The notes under the pieces are model-generated. The model did not search any database, was not told where the DNA came from, and saw only the letters and a list, made by a program, of their open reading frames with translations. A stretch of DNA of 27,536 nucleotides from CAZMMV01 sp964567475 (lineage in GTDB: Bacteria; Bacillota; Clostridia; Tissierellales; Tissierellaceae), in NCBI GenBank assembly GCA_964567475.1, contig CAZMMV010000014.1:1-27536 (forward strand). Reading direction: 5' to 3'. Made by a program: the position numbers and the translations under genes. Of the stretch, positions 7,410-16,754 are shown one piece after another; position 1 is the first letter of the stretch; every line of letters starts with the position of its first letter.

Positions 7410-7979
7410 TTGAACAAAAAATCTTTAAGAAAAGAAATGCTCCAAAAAAGATCTCAATTAACCAAAAAAGAAATAAATATGCGCAGTGAAATTATCTCAT
7501 CTTTGTTGTATAAAACAGAACATTATAAAAAATCCAAAACTATTATGGCCTTTATAAATTTTGGAAGTGAAATCAACACTCGATATATTATTGAACATTC
7601 CATCGACTTAGGAAAATCAGTAGTTATCCCTGTTACTGAACCTGAAACTAAAAAGTTAAAAGTCTCTCAAATGTTAAATTATTCTGAATTAGAAATTGGT
7701 CACTATAATATTCTTACACCTAAGGATGAATTTTTAAGATTTATAGACCCAAATGAAATTGATTTAGTTTTAGTTCCAGGATTGATTTTTGCAAAGAATG
7801 GATATAGAGTAGGATATGGTGGAGGATATTATGATAGGTTTTTTTCTAATTTAAAACCTAATGTTGTTAAGATAGGAATTAGTTTTGATTTACAAGTTCA
7901 AGACAGGGTACCTACAGACCAATATGATCTTCCTGTTGATTTCATATTAACTGAAAAAAGATTTATAAGAGTAAATTAA
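7410..7979 (+). CDS. 5-formyltetrahydrofolate cyclo-ligase
   Basis: A 189-residue cytoplasmic enzyme converting 5-formyl-THF to 5,10-methenyl-THF with ATP, a folate salvage step. The family motif VPGLIFAKNGYRVGYGGGYY is present around residues 125-145, followed by DRFF; the N-terminal KKSLRKEMLQKR is the usual basic opening. The frame is open to a GTG at 7401, but that GTG is part of the ribosome site AGAGGTGA. The TTG at 7410-7412, six bases further on, is therefore the better start. Length fits the family (about 190). It is followed by a separate promoter for the next gene, so the two may be independently expressed. Confidence 0.93.
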   Translation: MNKKSLRKEMLQKRSQLTKKEINMRSEIISSLLYKTEHYKKSKTIMAFINFGSEINTRYIIEHSIDLGKSVVIPVTEPETKKLKVSQMLNYSELEIGHYNILTPKDEFLRFIDPNEIDLVLVPGLIFAKNGYRVGYGGGYYDRFFSNLKPNVVKIGISFDLQVQDRVPTDQYDLPVDFILTEKRFIRVN

Positions 7980-8009
7980 TAACAATTAACTTTTATTTTT
8001 ATTTATTAA

Positions 8010-8018
8010 TGGTATAAT
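8010..8018 (+). promoter_or_regulatory. extended -10 promoter
   Basis: TGGTATAAT at 8010-8018 is an extended -10 element, 40 bases before the CofE-like gene. No good -35 is seen at 16-18 bases. A GGAGGA ribosome site follows at 8048-8053. Confidence 0.55.
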
Positions 8019-8058
8019 GTATAAGGTATTTTAATTTTGTATTTTAGGAGGAATTACT

Positions 8059-9243
8059 ATGGTTAGAACTGTGGGTACTATGGCAAGAGGTATTAGAACC
8101 CCAATTGTTAAAGATGGTGATGATTTAGTCAACATTGTTGTTGATTCACTATTAAAATCAGCTAAGGCAGAAAACTTTCAAATTAATGATAGAGATATTT
8201 TAGGTATTACTGAATCCTTGCTTGCAAGAGCTCAAGGCAATTATGCAAGTTTACAGGCAATTTCAAATGATGTTAAGGATAAATTTCCTTCAACTGTAGG
8301 TTTAGTTTTCCCAATCTTAAGTAGAAATAGATTTTCTATTATTTTAAAAGGTATTATTGAAAGCGGAAGAAAAGTAGTCTTGATGCTTTCCTACCCTTCA
8401 GATGAAGTAGGAAATTGTCTTATGGACAGGGATAAAATGGAAGAACTAAAAATTAATCCTTACTCAGATATATTAAGTGAATCTGATTATAGAAGATTAT
8501 TTGGTGAAAATGTAGAACATCCTTTTACAGGTGTTGATTATGTTGATGTTTATAAAGAAATCGGGAAAGAAAATATTGAAATTATTTTTTCTAATAATCC
8601 CAAAACTATTTTAGACTATACTAAAGATATATTAGTTGCAAATGTACATGATAGAAAAAAACTGGAAAAAATATATAAAGAATCTGGAGCCAATATTGTT
8701 TATGGCCTAGAGCATATTCTTAGTTCACCTATAAACAATTCTGGATACAACCCAGAATATGGTCTTCTTGGATCTAATATGGCTACTAAAGATCTTTTAA
8801 AACTGTTCCCTAGGGATTCACAAAAATTTGTTGAAAATGTTAAGGAAAGTATTAAATCTAAAACTGGAAAAAATGTCGAAGTCATGATTTATGGAGACGG
8901 AGCTTTTAAAGATCCTGTAGGTAAGATTTGGGAACTGGCTGACCCAGTAGTTTCTCCAGGATACACATCTGGCTTAGAAGGAACTCCAAATGAATTAAAA
9001 TTAAAGTATTTAGTTGACACAGAACTAGATGATTTAAGAGGAGATGAAGCCATAGAAGCCGTAAAAAATAAAATAAATACTAAGGATACAGATATGATAG
9101 GTAAATCAGATTCACTAGGCACTACCCCAAGAAAGATAACAGATTTATTAGGCAGTCTTTGTGACCTAATAAGTGGTAGTGGAGATAAAGGAACTCCTAT
9201 TGTATATATCCAAGGTTATTTTGATAATTATGCTACAGAATAA
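8059..9243 (+). CDS. CofE-like protein (F420-0:gamma-glutamyl ligase family)
   Basis: A 394-residue protein beginning MVRTVGTMARGIRTPIVKDG. It contains RDILGITESLLARAQGNY and later YGDGAFKDPVGKIWELADP, which I recognise from a clostridial family usually named coenzyme F420-0:L-glutamate ligase. Archaeal CofE adds glutamates to F420-0 using GTP, but it is only about 250 residues long. This form is about 140 residues longer, and no other F420 gene is in the window. The true reaction in this lineage is therefore doubtful; a glutamate-ligase-like activity on another substrate is possible. The gene has its own promoter and a strong terminator, so it is monocistronic. Confidence 0.65.
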   Translation: MVRTVGTMARGIRTPIVKDGDDLVNIVVDSLLKSAKAENFQINDRDILGITESLLARAQGNYASLQAISNDVKDKFPSTVGLVFPILSRNRFSIILKGIIESGRKVVLMLSYPSDEVGNCLMDRDKMEELKINPYSDILSESDYRRLFGENVEHPFTGVDYVDVYKEIGKENIEIIFSNNPKTILDYTKDILVANVHDRKKLEKIYKESGANIVYGLEHILSSPINNSGYNPEYGLLGSNMATKDLLKLFPRDSQKFVENVKESIKSKTGKNVEVMIYGDGAFKDPVGKIWELADPVVSPGYTSGLEGTPNELKLKYLVDTELDDLRGDEAIEAVKNKINTKDTDMIGKSDSLGTTPRKITDLLGSLCDLISGSGDKGTPIVYIQGYFDNYATE

Positions 9244-9248
9244 AAACA

Positions 9249-9281
9249 CCCTAATAAGTTAAACTTATTAGGGCATTTTTT
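9249..9281. terminator. bidirectional terminator between convergent genes
   Basis: CCCTAATAAGTT (9249-9260) and AACTTATTAGGG (9262-9273) are perfect inverted arms around one central base. Plus-strand transcripts then read CATTTTTTA; minus-strand transcripts read TGTTTTTA. It serves the CofE-like gene and the converging Lon-family gene. Confidence 0.9.
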
Positions 9282-11554
9282 ATTCCTCTAATTCTTCATT
9301 TATCATTGCATAATAATTTAATTTTCCTTGTACTTTTCCATTTACAGTGTTTTCTTCATATATCCCATCTTCATTTAATTCTCCAGCCTTTACCCCTGTT
9401 AAGATTTCCATTCCCTCATCTATTGTATCTACGCCATATATAGTAAATATTCCTTCTTTTACTGCATCTACTATTTCTTCATTTAATATTAAGTTATCAA
9501 TATTCTTATTTGGTATAATAACCCCTTCTCCACCAATAAATCCCTTTACCTTACAAATATTATAATATCCCTCTATTTTCTCATTAACTCCACCTATTGG
9601 TTGAATTTTCCCCTTTTGGTTTACAGAACCTGTTACCGCAATACCCTGTTTTATAGGCAATTCTCCTAAACTTGATAATAAGGCATAAAGCTCTGTACTT
9701 GAAGCACTATCTCCATCAATTCCATCATAGGATTGTTCAAATGTTATACTAGCAGTAAGTGACAATTGAATATCTTGAGCATATCTTTCTCCTAAGTATC
9801 CACTTAATATTAGAATACCTTTATCGTGAATATTTCCACTTTGCTCTACTTCTTTTTCTATATTAATTATTCCATCTTTTCCAAAGTAAGTATTTGCAGT
9901 AATCTTTGTAGGTCTCCCAAAAGCATATTGACCCAAATCTATTACAGATAAGCCATTGATTTCTCCTATTTTTTCACCATGGGTATCTATTATAAGAGTT
10001 CCATCTTTTATTAATTCAAATGTCTTTTCTTCATAAATATTATTTCTATATTGCTTTTTTCTAATTGCTTTTTCAATATCTTCTTTATTAACTAGCTTTT
10101 TTCCTTTACTACTAGCCCAACCATGAGCCTCATATATAATCTCTACTAATTCATTAAATCTAGCCGTAAGTTTAGTCTTATCCTCTGCTATCCTACTACT
10201 TAAATCTATAATCCTTCCCAATGCTCCCTTATCAAAAGCTAGTAAATCTTCTTCTTGACACTGATAAGCTACAAAAGAACCTATTTTTAATATGTTTTCT
10301 TTGTTTCTGTCCATCTCTGTGTCAAAATCTGCTCTTATCTTAAATAACTTTTTAAACTCATCATCATAACTATATAACATATTATAAATATAGTTATCTC
10401 CTATTATAATAACCTTAATATCTAAAGGTATAACTTCAGGACTTAAGGTCTCAGATGCTATATTAGCCCCCATTATATTTTCAATCTTTAATACTCCTGT
10501 TATCAATGTTCTTTTTAAAGCATCCCAAGACATACTATTTTGTAAAATATCCCTCGCTTGAATTATTATATATCCGCCATTTGCTTCATGTAGTGAACCA
10601 GGTTTTATTCTAGTATGATCTGTTTTAGCAACTCCTAGTTCATTTGCATATTCAATCTTTCCAAACAAATTATAATAATTTGGATTCATTTCCTTTATAA
10701 TCGGACCACCCTGTATATTACTATTATCAATGAAAAGATTTATAGAATATCTTTTTAGAAAATTTCTTTTACTATTTTTATTTGAAAAAATCTTCTCTAT
10801 ATAGTTTTCGTCTTCATTTTTATCTAAAAATATTTCATAATTAGAAACAATATCCTTTTTCATATCTTTTAAAAATTGGATTATACCCTTATTTTCTCTA
10901 TATTTCATTTGAATAGTATCTAAAAAGCTTGTGGCTGTTAAGGAAACCGTTTCTTCTTTAAGCTTTTTTAATTCTTCTAATAATTTACTTTCTATATNNN
11001 NNNNNNNNNNNNNNNNNNNNNNNNNNNNNNNNNNNNNNNNNNNNNNNNNNNNNNNNNNNNNNNNNNNNNNNNNNNNNNNNNNNNNNNNNNNNNNNNNCCA
11101 TCTCTTTATTTGAAGTAAATATCTTATTTCTATTATCTTCATAATTCTTTGAGCTAACAGCCTTTGGAATTTCTTCTTCTATCTTTTTTATTGCTTCTTC
11201 AATTTCATTTTTAAAATCCTTTCCTTGTCCTGCTTCCATACTAATCGCTCTAGGACTATTAGCTTTATTAAAATTATATACATAACACCAATCTTTTGGA
11301 GTCTTTTTATTTTCAGCAAATTCTTTAGCTACTATATAAGAATAAGAATTTTTACCCGTACCTGATAAACCAGACACGTAAATATTATATCCCTTAGTCT
11401 TCATGGAAAGTCCATATTTCAAAGATTCCATAGCTCTATCTTGCCCTATAAGTTCCCTATCTACTTTTATATCTTTTGTAGTTTCATAGGGAAATATATC
11501 TAAATTAGATTTAAATCTTAGTTCTTCTATTGGTATTTCATATTTTTTAAACAA
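9280..11554 (-). CDS. Lon-family ATP-dependent protease (LonB-like, AAA_32 type), split by assembly gap
   Basis: Two reading-frame pieces flank a 100-N gap. The N-terminal piece (11098-11554, 152 codons) has the P-loop GLSGTGKNSYSY; note GKN where GK[ST] is usual. The C-terminal piece (9280-10997, 571 residues) has the AAA segment ANGGYIIIQARDIL. Its Lon proteolytic domain carries the catalytic serine in GIDGDSASSTELY and the lysine in GGVNEKIEG, both intact. The pieces meet out of frame only if the gap is taken as 100 bases; a true gap that is a multiple of three restores one protein. The visible parts give 724 residues plus the gap; from memory the family is about 770-810. The start is TTG at 11552-11554, seven bases after AAGGAGG; the longer ATG at 11614 has no such site. 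Confidence 0.88.
10998..11097. other. assembly gap (exactly 100 N)
   Basis: A round-number run of N inside the Lon-family gene. The flanks translate as N-terminal and C-terminal parts of one protein in different frames, so the run is a placeholder whose real length is unknown. Flanking peptides (NKIFTSNKEM before, IESKLLEELKKLKEE after) are charged and helical, suggesting the missing part is coiled coil. Confidence 0.97.
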
Positions 11555-11576
11555 AAAACCACCTCCTTGATGAACA

Positions 11577-11605
11577 ATTATATTATATACTATATTTTTA
11601 TTCAA
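11577..11605 (-). promoter_or_regulatory. promoter of the Lon-family gene
   Basis: On the minus strand TTGAAT (11600-11605), 17 bases, TATAAT (11577-11582). It is 23 bases before the TTG start, with the ribosome site between. No heat-shock (CIRCE-type) repeat is visible nearby. Confidence 0.65.
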
Positions 11606-11672
11606 TATATTCAAAACTTTATATTTGTTGACAATATAAACTAATATAAAATTTTTTTACATAAATCTTTAC

Positions 11673-11698
11673 AAAAAAATAAGCCCTAATAAATAGGG
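11673..11698 (-). terminator. terminator of the PrcB-like gene
   Basis: On the minus strand CCCTA, a five-base loop and TAGGG are followed by CTTATTTTTTT. The stem is short but the T-tract is good, and it begins directly after the stop codon. Confidence 0.75.
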
Positions 11699-11699
11699 T

Positions 11700-12134
11700 T
11701 TATTCCTTGTAATCCACATCTAAATGAACCTCTTGTGGCATATTTTTTAAATTAGTCTTTACAACTATATAAGGATAATCATATTCCTGTTCTACAATTT
11801 CATCAGGATCTGGATCTATAAATTTTGCATAAACTATAAGATCATATACATCCTTTGTATAATTTTCTTTTGCTATTTCATCTATTTCTACGAAAAATCC
11901 TTGGGTGTTTTTCTCACCCCTTGTAACTACAACATAAATATCATCTTTATATTTACATGTCAATGCCCTTTCTTCCATTAGATACTTAGGCAACATTTCT
12001 GTTATCTTATCTGGTATTTCTTCTGTAACTACCTTATACTTTACCTGTCCTTCATTTACCTTTAGCATCTTAGGAACTATCAAAATTAGCACAATTAGTA
12101 TAATTACTAAGGCAATAATATGGATTTTCTTCAA
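11700..12134 (-). CDS. small membrane-anchored protein with PrcB-like C-terminal domain
   Basis: A 144-residue protein. One N-terminal transmembrane or uncleaved signal segment (about residues 5-22, IIALVIILIVLILIV) is followed by an extracellular domain. The pattern VVVTRGEKNTQGFFVEIDEI, then VYAKFIDPDP and YPYIVVKT, resembles the PrcB C-terminal domain (glycine-rich turn after RG-x-K-x-T-x-G, and a late proline followed by a hydrophobic strand). That assignment is tentative. The start is TTG (12132-12134) with GGAGGG six bases upstream. It lies alone between two terminators; no partner protease is adjacent except the Lon-family gene, which is cytosolic and so not an obvious partner. Confidence 0.65.
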   Translation of the reverse strand: MKKIHIIALVIILIVLILIVPKMLKVNEGQVKYKVVTEEIPDKITEMLPKYLMEERALTCKYKDDIYVVVTRGEKNTQGFFVEIDEIAKENYTKDVYDLIVYAKFIDPDPDEIVEQEYDYPYIVVKTNLKNMPQEVHLDVDYKE

Positions 12135-12203
12135 ATCAATCCCTCCAAATATTAATCTTATATAATTAATATTCTTGGCATCATTGAATTATGTATATTA
12201 TTA

Positions 12204-12233
12204 GAAAAGGTCCTAAGATTTTATCTTAGAACC
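12204..12233 (-). terminator. terminator of the transketolase operon
   Basis: On the minus strand GGTTCTAAGAT (12223-12233), loop AAA, ATCTTAGGACC (12209-12219), then TTTTC. The 11-base stem includes one G-U pair. Confidence 0.9.
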
Positions 12234-12243
12234 CTTACTTAAA

Positions 12244-13173
12244 TTACAATATTTCTTTTACCTTTTTTATTATATTTTCTACATTAAGTCCATATTTATC
12301 TAATAACTCAAATCCATCTCCAGACTCTCCAAAAGTATCCTTAGTACCTATTATTTTAACGATAGTAGGATAGTTTTCTCCTACTACTTCTGAAACTGCT
12401 GATCCTAATCCACCTATTATACTATGTTCTTCTACTGTCACTATACCTTTTGTTTCCTTAGCAGCCTTTATAATGATTTCCTGGTCGATAGGCTTTATAC
12501 TAGCCATGTTGATAACCCTTGCCCTTATTCCTTCTTCAAGTAAGGTCTCGCTGGCTTCTATGGCCTTCTGAACCATTACTCCTGTAGCAATTATAGTTAC
12601 ATCTTGACCTTCTTTTACTTCAATTGCCTTTCCTATTTCAAATTCATAGCTCTCATCTAATATAACAGGAACCTTTGCTCTTCCCAATCTTATATATACC
12701 GGTCCATTATGTTCTGATGCTTTTATTATACATTGTCTTGTTTCTATTGCATCACAAGGACTAAGAACTACCATATTTGGCAAACTTCTCATTATACTAA
12801 TATCTTCTAAAGCTTGGTGAGTAGCCCCATCTTCTCCTACAGTTAGTCCTGCATGAGTTGCTGCAATCTTTACATTTAAATTTGGATAGCAAATTGAGTT
12901 TCTTATTATTTCAAAAGCTCTACCTGTTGCAAACATTGCAAAAGTACTTGCAAATGGTATTTTCCCCGCTGTAGCTAAGCCTGCTGCAGTAGCCATTAAA
13001 TTTTGTTCTGCTATACCCACATTAAAAAATCTTTCTGGATGAGCTTTCTTAAATATTGACGTTTTAGTAGAACCTGAAAGATCTGCATCTAGTACTACTA
13101 TATCTTTATTTTTATCTCCTAATTCTTTTAATGTTTCACCATAAGAATTTCTAGTAGCAATCATCTTAGTCAA
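12244..13173 (-). CDS. transketolase, C-terminal subunit
   Basis: A 309-residue protein equal to the C-terminal half of transketolase/DXS-type enzymes: pyrimidine-binding domain (FFNVGIAEQNLMATAAGLA, with the catalytic-type glutamate of AEQN; then THAGLTVGEDGATHQALEDI) and a transketolase C domain (about 185-305, VTVEEHSIIGGLGSAVSEV). With the preceding N-terminal subunit it forms a two-chain transketolase of the non-oxidative pentose phosphate pathway. The start is TTG (13171-13173), six bases after AGGAGGTG, and overlaps the partner gene by 8 bases. The ATG three codons later is less well spaced. It is the last gene before the operon terminator. Confidence 0.93.
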   Translation of the reverse strand: MTKMIATRNSYGETLKELGDKNKDIVVLDADLSGSTKTSIFKKAHPERFFNVGIAEQNLMATAAGLATAGKIPFASTFAMFATGRAFEIIRNSICYPNLNVKIAATHAGLTVGEDGATHQALEDISIMRSLPNMVVLSPCDAIETRQCIIKASEHNGPVYIRLGRAKVPVILDESYEFEIGKAIEVKEGQDVTIIATGVMVQKAIEASETLLEEGIRARVINMASIKPIDQEIIIKAAKETKGIVTVEEHSIIGGLGSAVSEVVGENYPTIVKIIGTKDTFGESGDGFELLDKYGLNVENIIKKVKEIL

Positions 13174-13981
13174 TTAATACACCTCCTAGTTCTTCTAAGG
13201 CAAGACATGCTTCTTCATGATTTGGTGCTTTTCCATGCCAGCCTGCTTGATTTTCCATATAAGATATGCCTTTTCCTTTTATAGTCTTTGCTATAATCAT
13301 AGTTGGCTTTCCCTTAGTATTTTTAGCTTCTTCTATTGCCTTAAATATTTCATCGAAAGAATGACCATCAATTTTAATAACATTCCATCCAAATGCTTGA
13401 AACTTTTTATCTAAAGGTTCTACATTCATTACTTCTTCATTTTTACCATCTATTTGTAATCCATTATGATCTAAAAAAGCTGTAATATTATCTAGTTTAT
13501 TGTGAGCAGCAAACATCGCTGCTTCCCAAATAATTCCCTCTTGACTCTCACCATCACCTATTATTGAATAAACCCTATAATCCTTTTTATCTATCTTAGC
13601 TGCTAAAGCCATTCCATTAGCCGCTGCAAACCCTTGCCCCAATGATCCAGTAGTCATATCTACTCCTGGTATAGCTTTCATATCTGGATGTCCCTGAAGC
13701 ATAGAACCTATCTTTCTAAATCTGTCTAACTCTTCAATTGGAAAAAATCCTCTTTCAGCCAAAGTTGCATACAAAACAGGTGAAGCATGTCCTTTAGAAA
13801 GTACAAATCTATCTCTATCTTCCCACTTTGGATTTTGTGGATCTATATTCATTTCTTTAAAATATAAAGAAGTTAATATCTCAACAGCAGATAGTGAACC
13901 TCCTGGATGACCTGACTGAGATTTTTCTAACATGTTTATTATATCGACTCTTACTTTACAAGCTATTTTATTTAATTCCAT
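13166..13981 (-). CDS. transketolase, N-terminal (thiamine pyrophosphate-binding) subunit
   Basis: A 271-residue protein equal to the N-terminal half of transketolase. It has SGHPGGSLSAVEILTSLYF near the start, GHASPVLYA, MTTGSLGQGFAAANGMALA and the thiamine-diphosphate/Mg motif GDGESQEG...DHNG. It binds the cofactor's pyrophosphate, while the partner chain completes the active site at the interface. The ATG at 13979-13981 follows GTAGGAGGG. The gene begins 11 bases after the yitT stop, so it belongs to the same transcript as the upstream surface-polymer genes. Split transketolases are common in clostridia. Confidence 0.93.
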   Translation of the reverse strand: MELNKIACKVRVDIINMLEKSQSGHPGGSLSAVEILTSLYFKEMNIDPQNPKWEDRDRFVLSKGHASPVLYATLAERGFFPIEELDRFRKIGSMLQGHPDMKAIPGVDMTTGSLGQGFAAANGMALAAKIDKKDYRVYSIIGDGESQEGIIWEAAMFAAHNKLDNITAFLDHNGLQIDGKNEEVMNVEPLDKKFQAFGWNVIKIDGHSFDEIFKAIEEAKNTKGKPTMIIAKTIKGKGISYMENQAGWHGKAPNHEEACLALEELGGVLID

Positions 13982-13992
13982 ATCTTTCCCTC

Positions 13993-14856
13993 CTACTTTT
14001 TTGGTAAAACTTGTTTAAACCCTTCTCCTATGGCCTCATACATTTCAGTTACCATAACAAAAGCATTACTATCAATTTCTTGAACTATATCCTTTACCCT
14101 AGCAAATTGTGCTCTAGGTACAACACACAAAAGAACATCTCTATCCTTTTTAGTATACATTCCCTTGCCTTTTAAAGAAGTTACTCCTCTATCTAATTCT
14201 ATCATAAGCATTTCAGCAACTTCATCAGCCTTACTAGTAATGATATAGAATCCTTTTAAATATCCCATACCTTCTAGTATGGTATCCACAATCTTTATGG
14301 TTACATACATTGCTATTACAGAGTACAAAGAAATCTCAATTTTCTTTTCTACTATACCAGCAAATCCAACTACACACAAGTCAATTAACATCATAAATGT
14401 TGGCAAACTAAATCTAGGAAATTTCCTATTTAAAATAGCTCCTGCTAAATCTGTGCCTCCTGTAGTTCCATCAAATTTAAAAACTAAACCAAGACCTATT
14501 CCAGACAATACCCCTCCAAAAATTGCAGAAAGCAAAAGATCATGAGTTAATATTACTGTTGGTAAAAACTTCAGAAACAAAGACAATATTATTGTTGCAT
14601 ATAAAGTTTTTATAGCAGAAGACTTACCAAGTAACCTTGCTCCCAGTAAAAAAAGAGGAATATTAATCACTAAGTTTGTTATATAAATTGGTATTCCACT
14701 TATTTTTTTAAAACCAATAGCAAATCCCGTTACACCACCAGGAGCTATTGTATTAGGTGCAAGAAAATAGTTCAATCCAATAGCCATTATAAGAACTCCT
14801 ACTGTTATTACAAAATAAGAAAACAAAACCTTATACCATTTTTCTTCATTTATCAT
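13993..14856 (-). CDS. YitT family membrane protein (DUF161 + DUF2179)
   Basis: A 287-residue integral membrane protein with about five or six helices, ending at about residue 200 (IAMYVTIKIVDTILEG). The hallmark loop FKFDGTTGGTDLAGAIL lies about residues 128-144. A soluble C-terminal DUF2179 domain follows (about 205-285, YIITSKADEVAEMLM...RDVLLCVVPRAQFARVKDIV). Families of this type are often present in many copies in Firmicutes; the transported substrate is not established. The ATG is 8 bases after AGGAGG. It lies 12 bases from tagA and 11 from tktA, within one operon. Confidence 0.92.
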   Translation of the reverse strand: MINEEKWYKVLFSYFVITVGVLIMAIGLNYFLAPNTIAPGGVTGFAIGFKKISGIPIYITNLVINIPLFLLGARLLGKSSAIKTLYATIILSLFLKFLPTVILTHDLLLSAIFGGVLSGIGLGLVFKFDGTTGGTDLAGAILNRKFPRFSLPTFMMLIDLCVVGFAGIVEKKIEISLYSVIAMYVTIKIVDTILEGMGYLKGFYIITSKADEVAEMLMIELDRGVTSLKGKGMYTKKDRDVLLCVVPRAQFARVKDIVQEIDSNAFVMVTEMYEAIGEGFKQVLPKK

Positions 14857-14868
14857 AAAATTCCTCCT

Positions 14869-15624
14869 TTATTCTATTACGTTTTTAGAGAAAATTACTT
14901 TAAATATAAATTTAGGTATTACTATTTGTCTTTTAATACGGGATGGCTCTTTTACCAATCTATATAGCCATTCCAGTCCTATTTTCCTATATATATCTGG
15001 AGCTGGTTTAAGATTTCCAGACAATATATCCATTACCCCACCATTTCCTATTATTACTTTACCTTTTATTTTATCTTTATTTTCATTTATCCACTTTTCT
15101 TGATAAGGAAATCCTAAACCAACAAAAATTATATCTGGATTAGATGCATTTATTTCATCCACAATTTTTTCTTCTTCTTTATGATTTATATAACCATTAT
15201 GACTTCCTTTAAAATATCCATGATGATGTCCCAGAACATTAATATTAGGATAATCCTTTTTTATATTTACTCCAGCTTCTTTAGCTATACCTTCTTTTCC
15301 ACCTAAAAGATATATTCCATATGAATTTTCATTTCCTATTTCTAACATTTTTAAAGATAAATCATATCCTGTTACCCTTTCTTTTAAAGGTTTCCCTTTA
15401 ATCTTAGAAGCATAAATAAGTCCAATACCATCTGCTGTAACCATATCAGCTGTATTCAAAAGCTTCCTTAACTCCTCATCTTCCTTAGCTCCCATTACAA
15501 TTTCAGGATTAGGAGTATATATTGTCCTCAAACTATTGCCTTTTAAATAGCCTTTGATTTCTTCTACAGCTTCATCAAAAGTAATATTATTTATTTTAAC
15601 TCCAAATATCTTTATACTTTCCAT
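14869..15624 (-). CDS. tagA: WecG/TagA/CpsF family glycosyltransferase
   Basis: A 251-residue GT26 enzyme. It contains LRTIYTPNPEIVMGAKEDEE, TADGIGLIYASKIKG, ERVTGYDL, YLLGGKEGIAKEA, IFVGLGFPYQEKWI and the C-terminal EWLYRLVKEPSRIKRQ, all family landmarks. TagA transfers N-acetylmannosamine to undecaprenyl-linked GlcNAc, the second step of teichoic-acid linkage-unit or secondary cell-wall polymer synthesis, at the inner membrane face. The C-terminal basic and hydrophobic tail fits membrane association. Being next to csaB strongly suggests a ManNAc-containing polymer that is then pyruvylated. GAGGAGT precedes the ATG. Confidence 0.93.
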   Translation of the reverse strand: MESIKIFGVKINNITFDEAVEEIKGYLKGNSLRTIYTPNPEIVMGAKEDEELRKLLNTADMVTADGIGLIYASKIKGKPLKERVTGYDLSLKMLEIGNENSYGIYLLGGKEGIAKEAGVNIKKDYPNINVLGHHHGYFKGSHNGYINHKEEEKIVDEINASNPDIIFVGLGFPYQEKWINENKDKIKGKVIIGNGGVMDILSGNLKPAPDIYRKIGLEWLYRLVKEPSRIKRQIVIPKFIFKVIFSKNVIE

Positions 15625-15650
15625 CTAATTTTACTCCTCTAATTTAAATA

Positions 15651-16754
15651 TTATTTATACTCTTCATTAAGTAATTGTTTTACCACTTCTCTATTTTTAA
15701 CTAACTTCTTTTTAGATTTATCTACTTCTACTTCAAGTCTATTCTTATATTTCTCTTTATTATTTAATTTTTCTCTTATTTCCTCCATAAGAGAATTACT
15801 TTCTAATTCTTCTATATTACAAAATACAGGTTCATTGATAGATTCCATAAAATAGTCCACCTTAGGATCATAAGATATGGCTATCATAGGTACATTCATT
15901 ATAGCTGAAAATATTAATGAATGCAGCCTTATTCCCACTAATAAATCTAAATTTCCAACTATACTTAGCATTTCATCTAATTCATATTTATTTCTCAAAA
16001 ATATAGCCTTATTTGTCATATTTTTTTCTATCTCATCTAGCGTTTTTATATCTTCTCCATAATGAAATGGTATAAATACAACGCTTCCACCGGTTTCTTC
16101 TATAATAGAATCTGATATCCTTGATATTACATTTACCATATTTTCATCTTTATTCCTTCCCCTTAAAGCAAATCCTATAATTGGTTTCTTTATATCTTTT
16201 GAACTTGATCCTATTAACAAGTCTTTTCCTAACTGTAAATCTCTTTTCTTTAGTCCAATTACTGGATCCGCTGCAACGATAATACTTTGATTTTCAATTT
16301 TCATATCTCTCAGTACATTTTTAGACCTTTCATCTCTCAAGGTCATATAGTCAACATTATTTAGTATTTTTTTTGTTAAATATTTATTGATAGAATTATT
16401 TATAGGTCCTATTCCTTGACTATAAATCATTATCTTCTTATTACATAAGATCCCTATTAATATTATAGATAAATAATATATTATACTTCTATTACTAGTA
16501 ACATCTTGTAACAAACTTCCCCCACCGCTTATTAATAAATCACATTTTTTTATTTCTCTAATTATTTCAAATGGGTTTTTCCTATTTACAGCATTTACTC
16601 CATGTTTATTATAGGTTAACTTAGGATCCTTAGATAAAACAGTAATATCAATATCCTCAATACCTTCCCTTAAATTTGATATTATTGCTGTAAGTATAGA
16701 TTCATCACCTATATTATTAAATCCATAGTAGCCTGAAATTACTATTTTATTCAT
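15651..16754 (-). CDS. csaB: CsaB-type polysaccharide pyruvyl transferase
   Basis: A 367-residue protein with the CsaB opening MNKIVISGYYGFNNIGDESI, the motif LISGGGSLLQDVTS (about 74-87), IMIYSQGIGPI and the C-terminal VGIRLHSLIFSAIMNVPMI. CsaB adds pyruvate ketal, typically on ManNAc residues of the secondary cell-wall polymer, creating the site that SLH domains of S-layer proteins bind. No SLH protein is in this window. Its ATG overlaps the stop of the upstream DUF5693 gene (8-base overlap, ATGAATAA), so translation is coupled. Confidence 0.93.
   Translation of the reverse strand: MNKIVISGYYGFNNIGDESILTAIISNLREGIEDIDITVLSKDPKLTYNKHGVNAVNRKNPFEIIREIKKCDLLISGGGSLLQDVTSNRSIIYYLSIILIGILCNKKIMIYSQGIGPINNSINKYLTKKILNNVDYMTLRDERSKNVLRDMKIENQSIIVAADPVIGLKKRDLQLGKDLLIGSSSKDIKKPIIGFALRGRNKDENMVNVISRISDSIIEETGGSVVFIPFHYGEDIKTLDEIEKNMTNKAIFLRNKYELDEMLSIVGNLDLLVGIRLHSLIFSAIMNVPMIAISYDPKVDYFMESINEPVFCNIEELESNSLMEEIREKLNNKEKYKNRLEVEVDKSKKKLVKNREVVKQLLNEEYK

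Noticed and set aside
10931..11113. Plus-strand reading frame through the gap
   Set aside because: More than half of it is undefined bases; it mirrors the Lon-family gene on the other strand.
9280..11614. Lon-family gene as a pseudogene or two separate genes
   Set aside because: The frame change coincides with a placeholder run of 100 N, and both halves are otherwise intact with conserved motifs.
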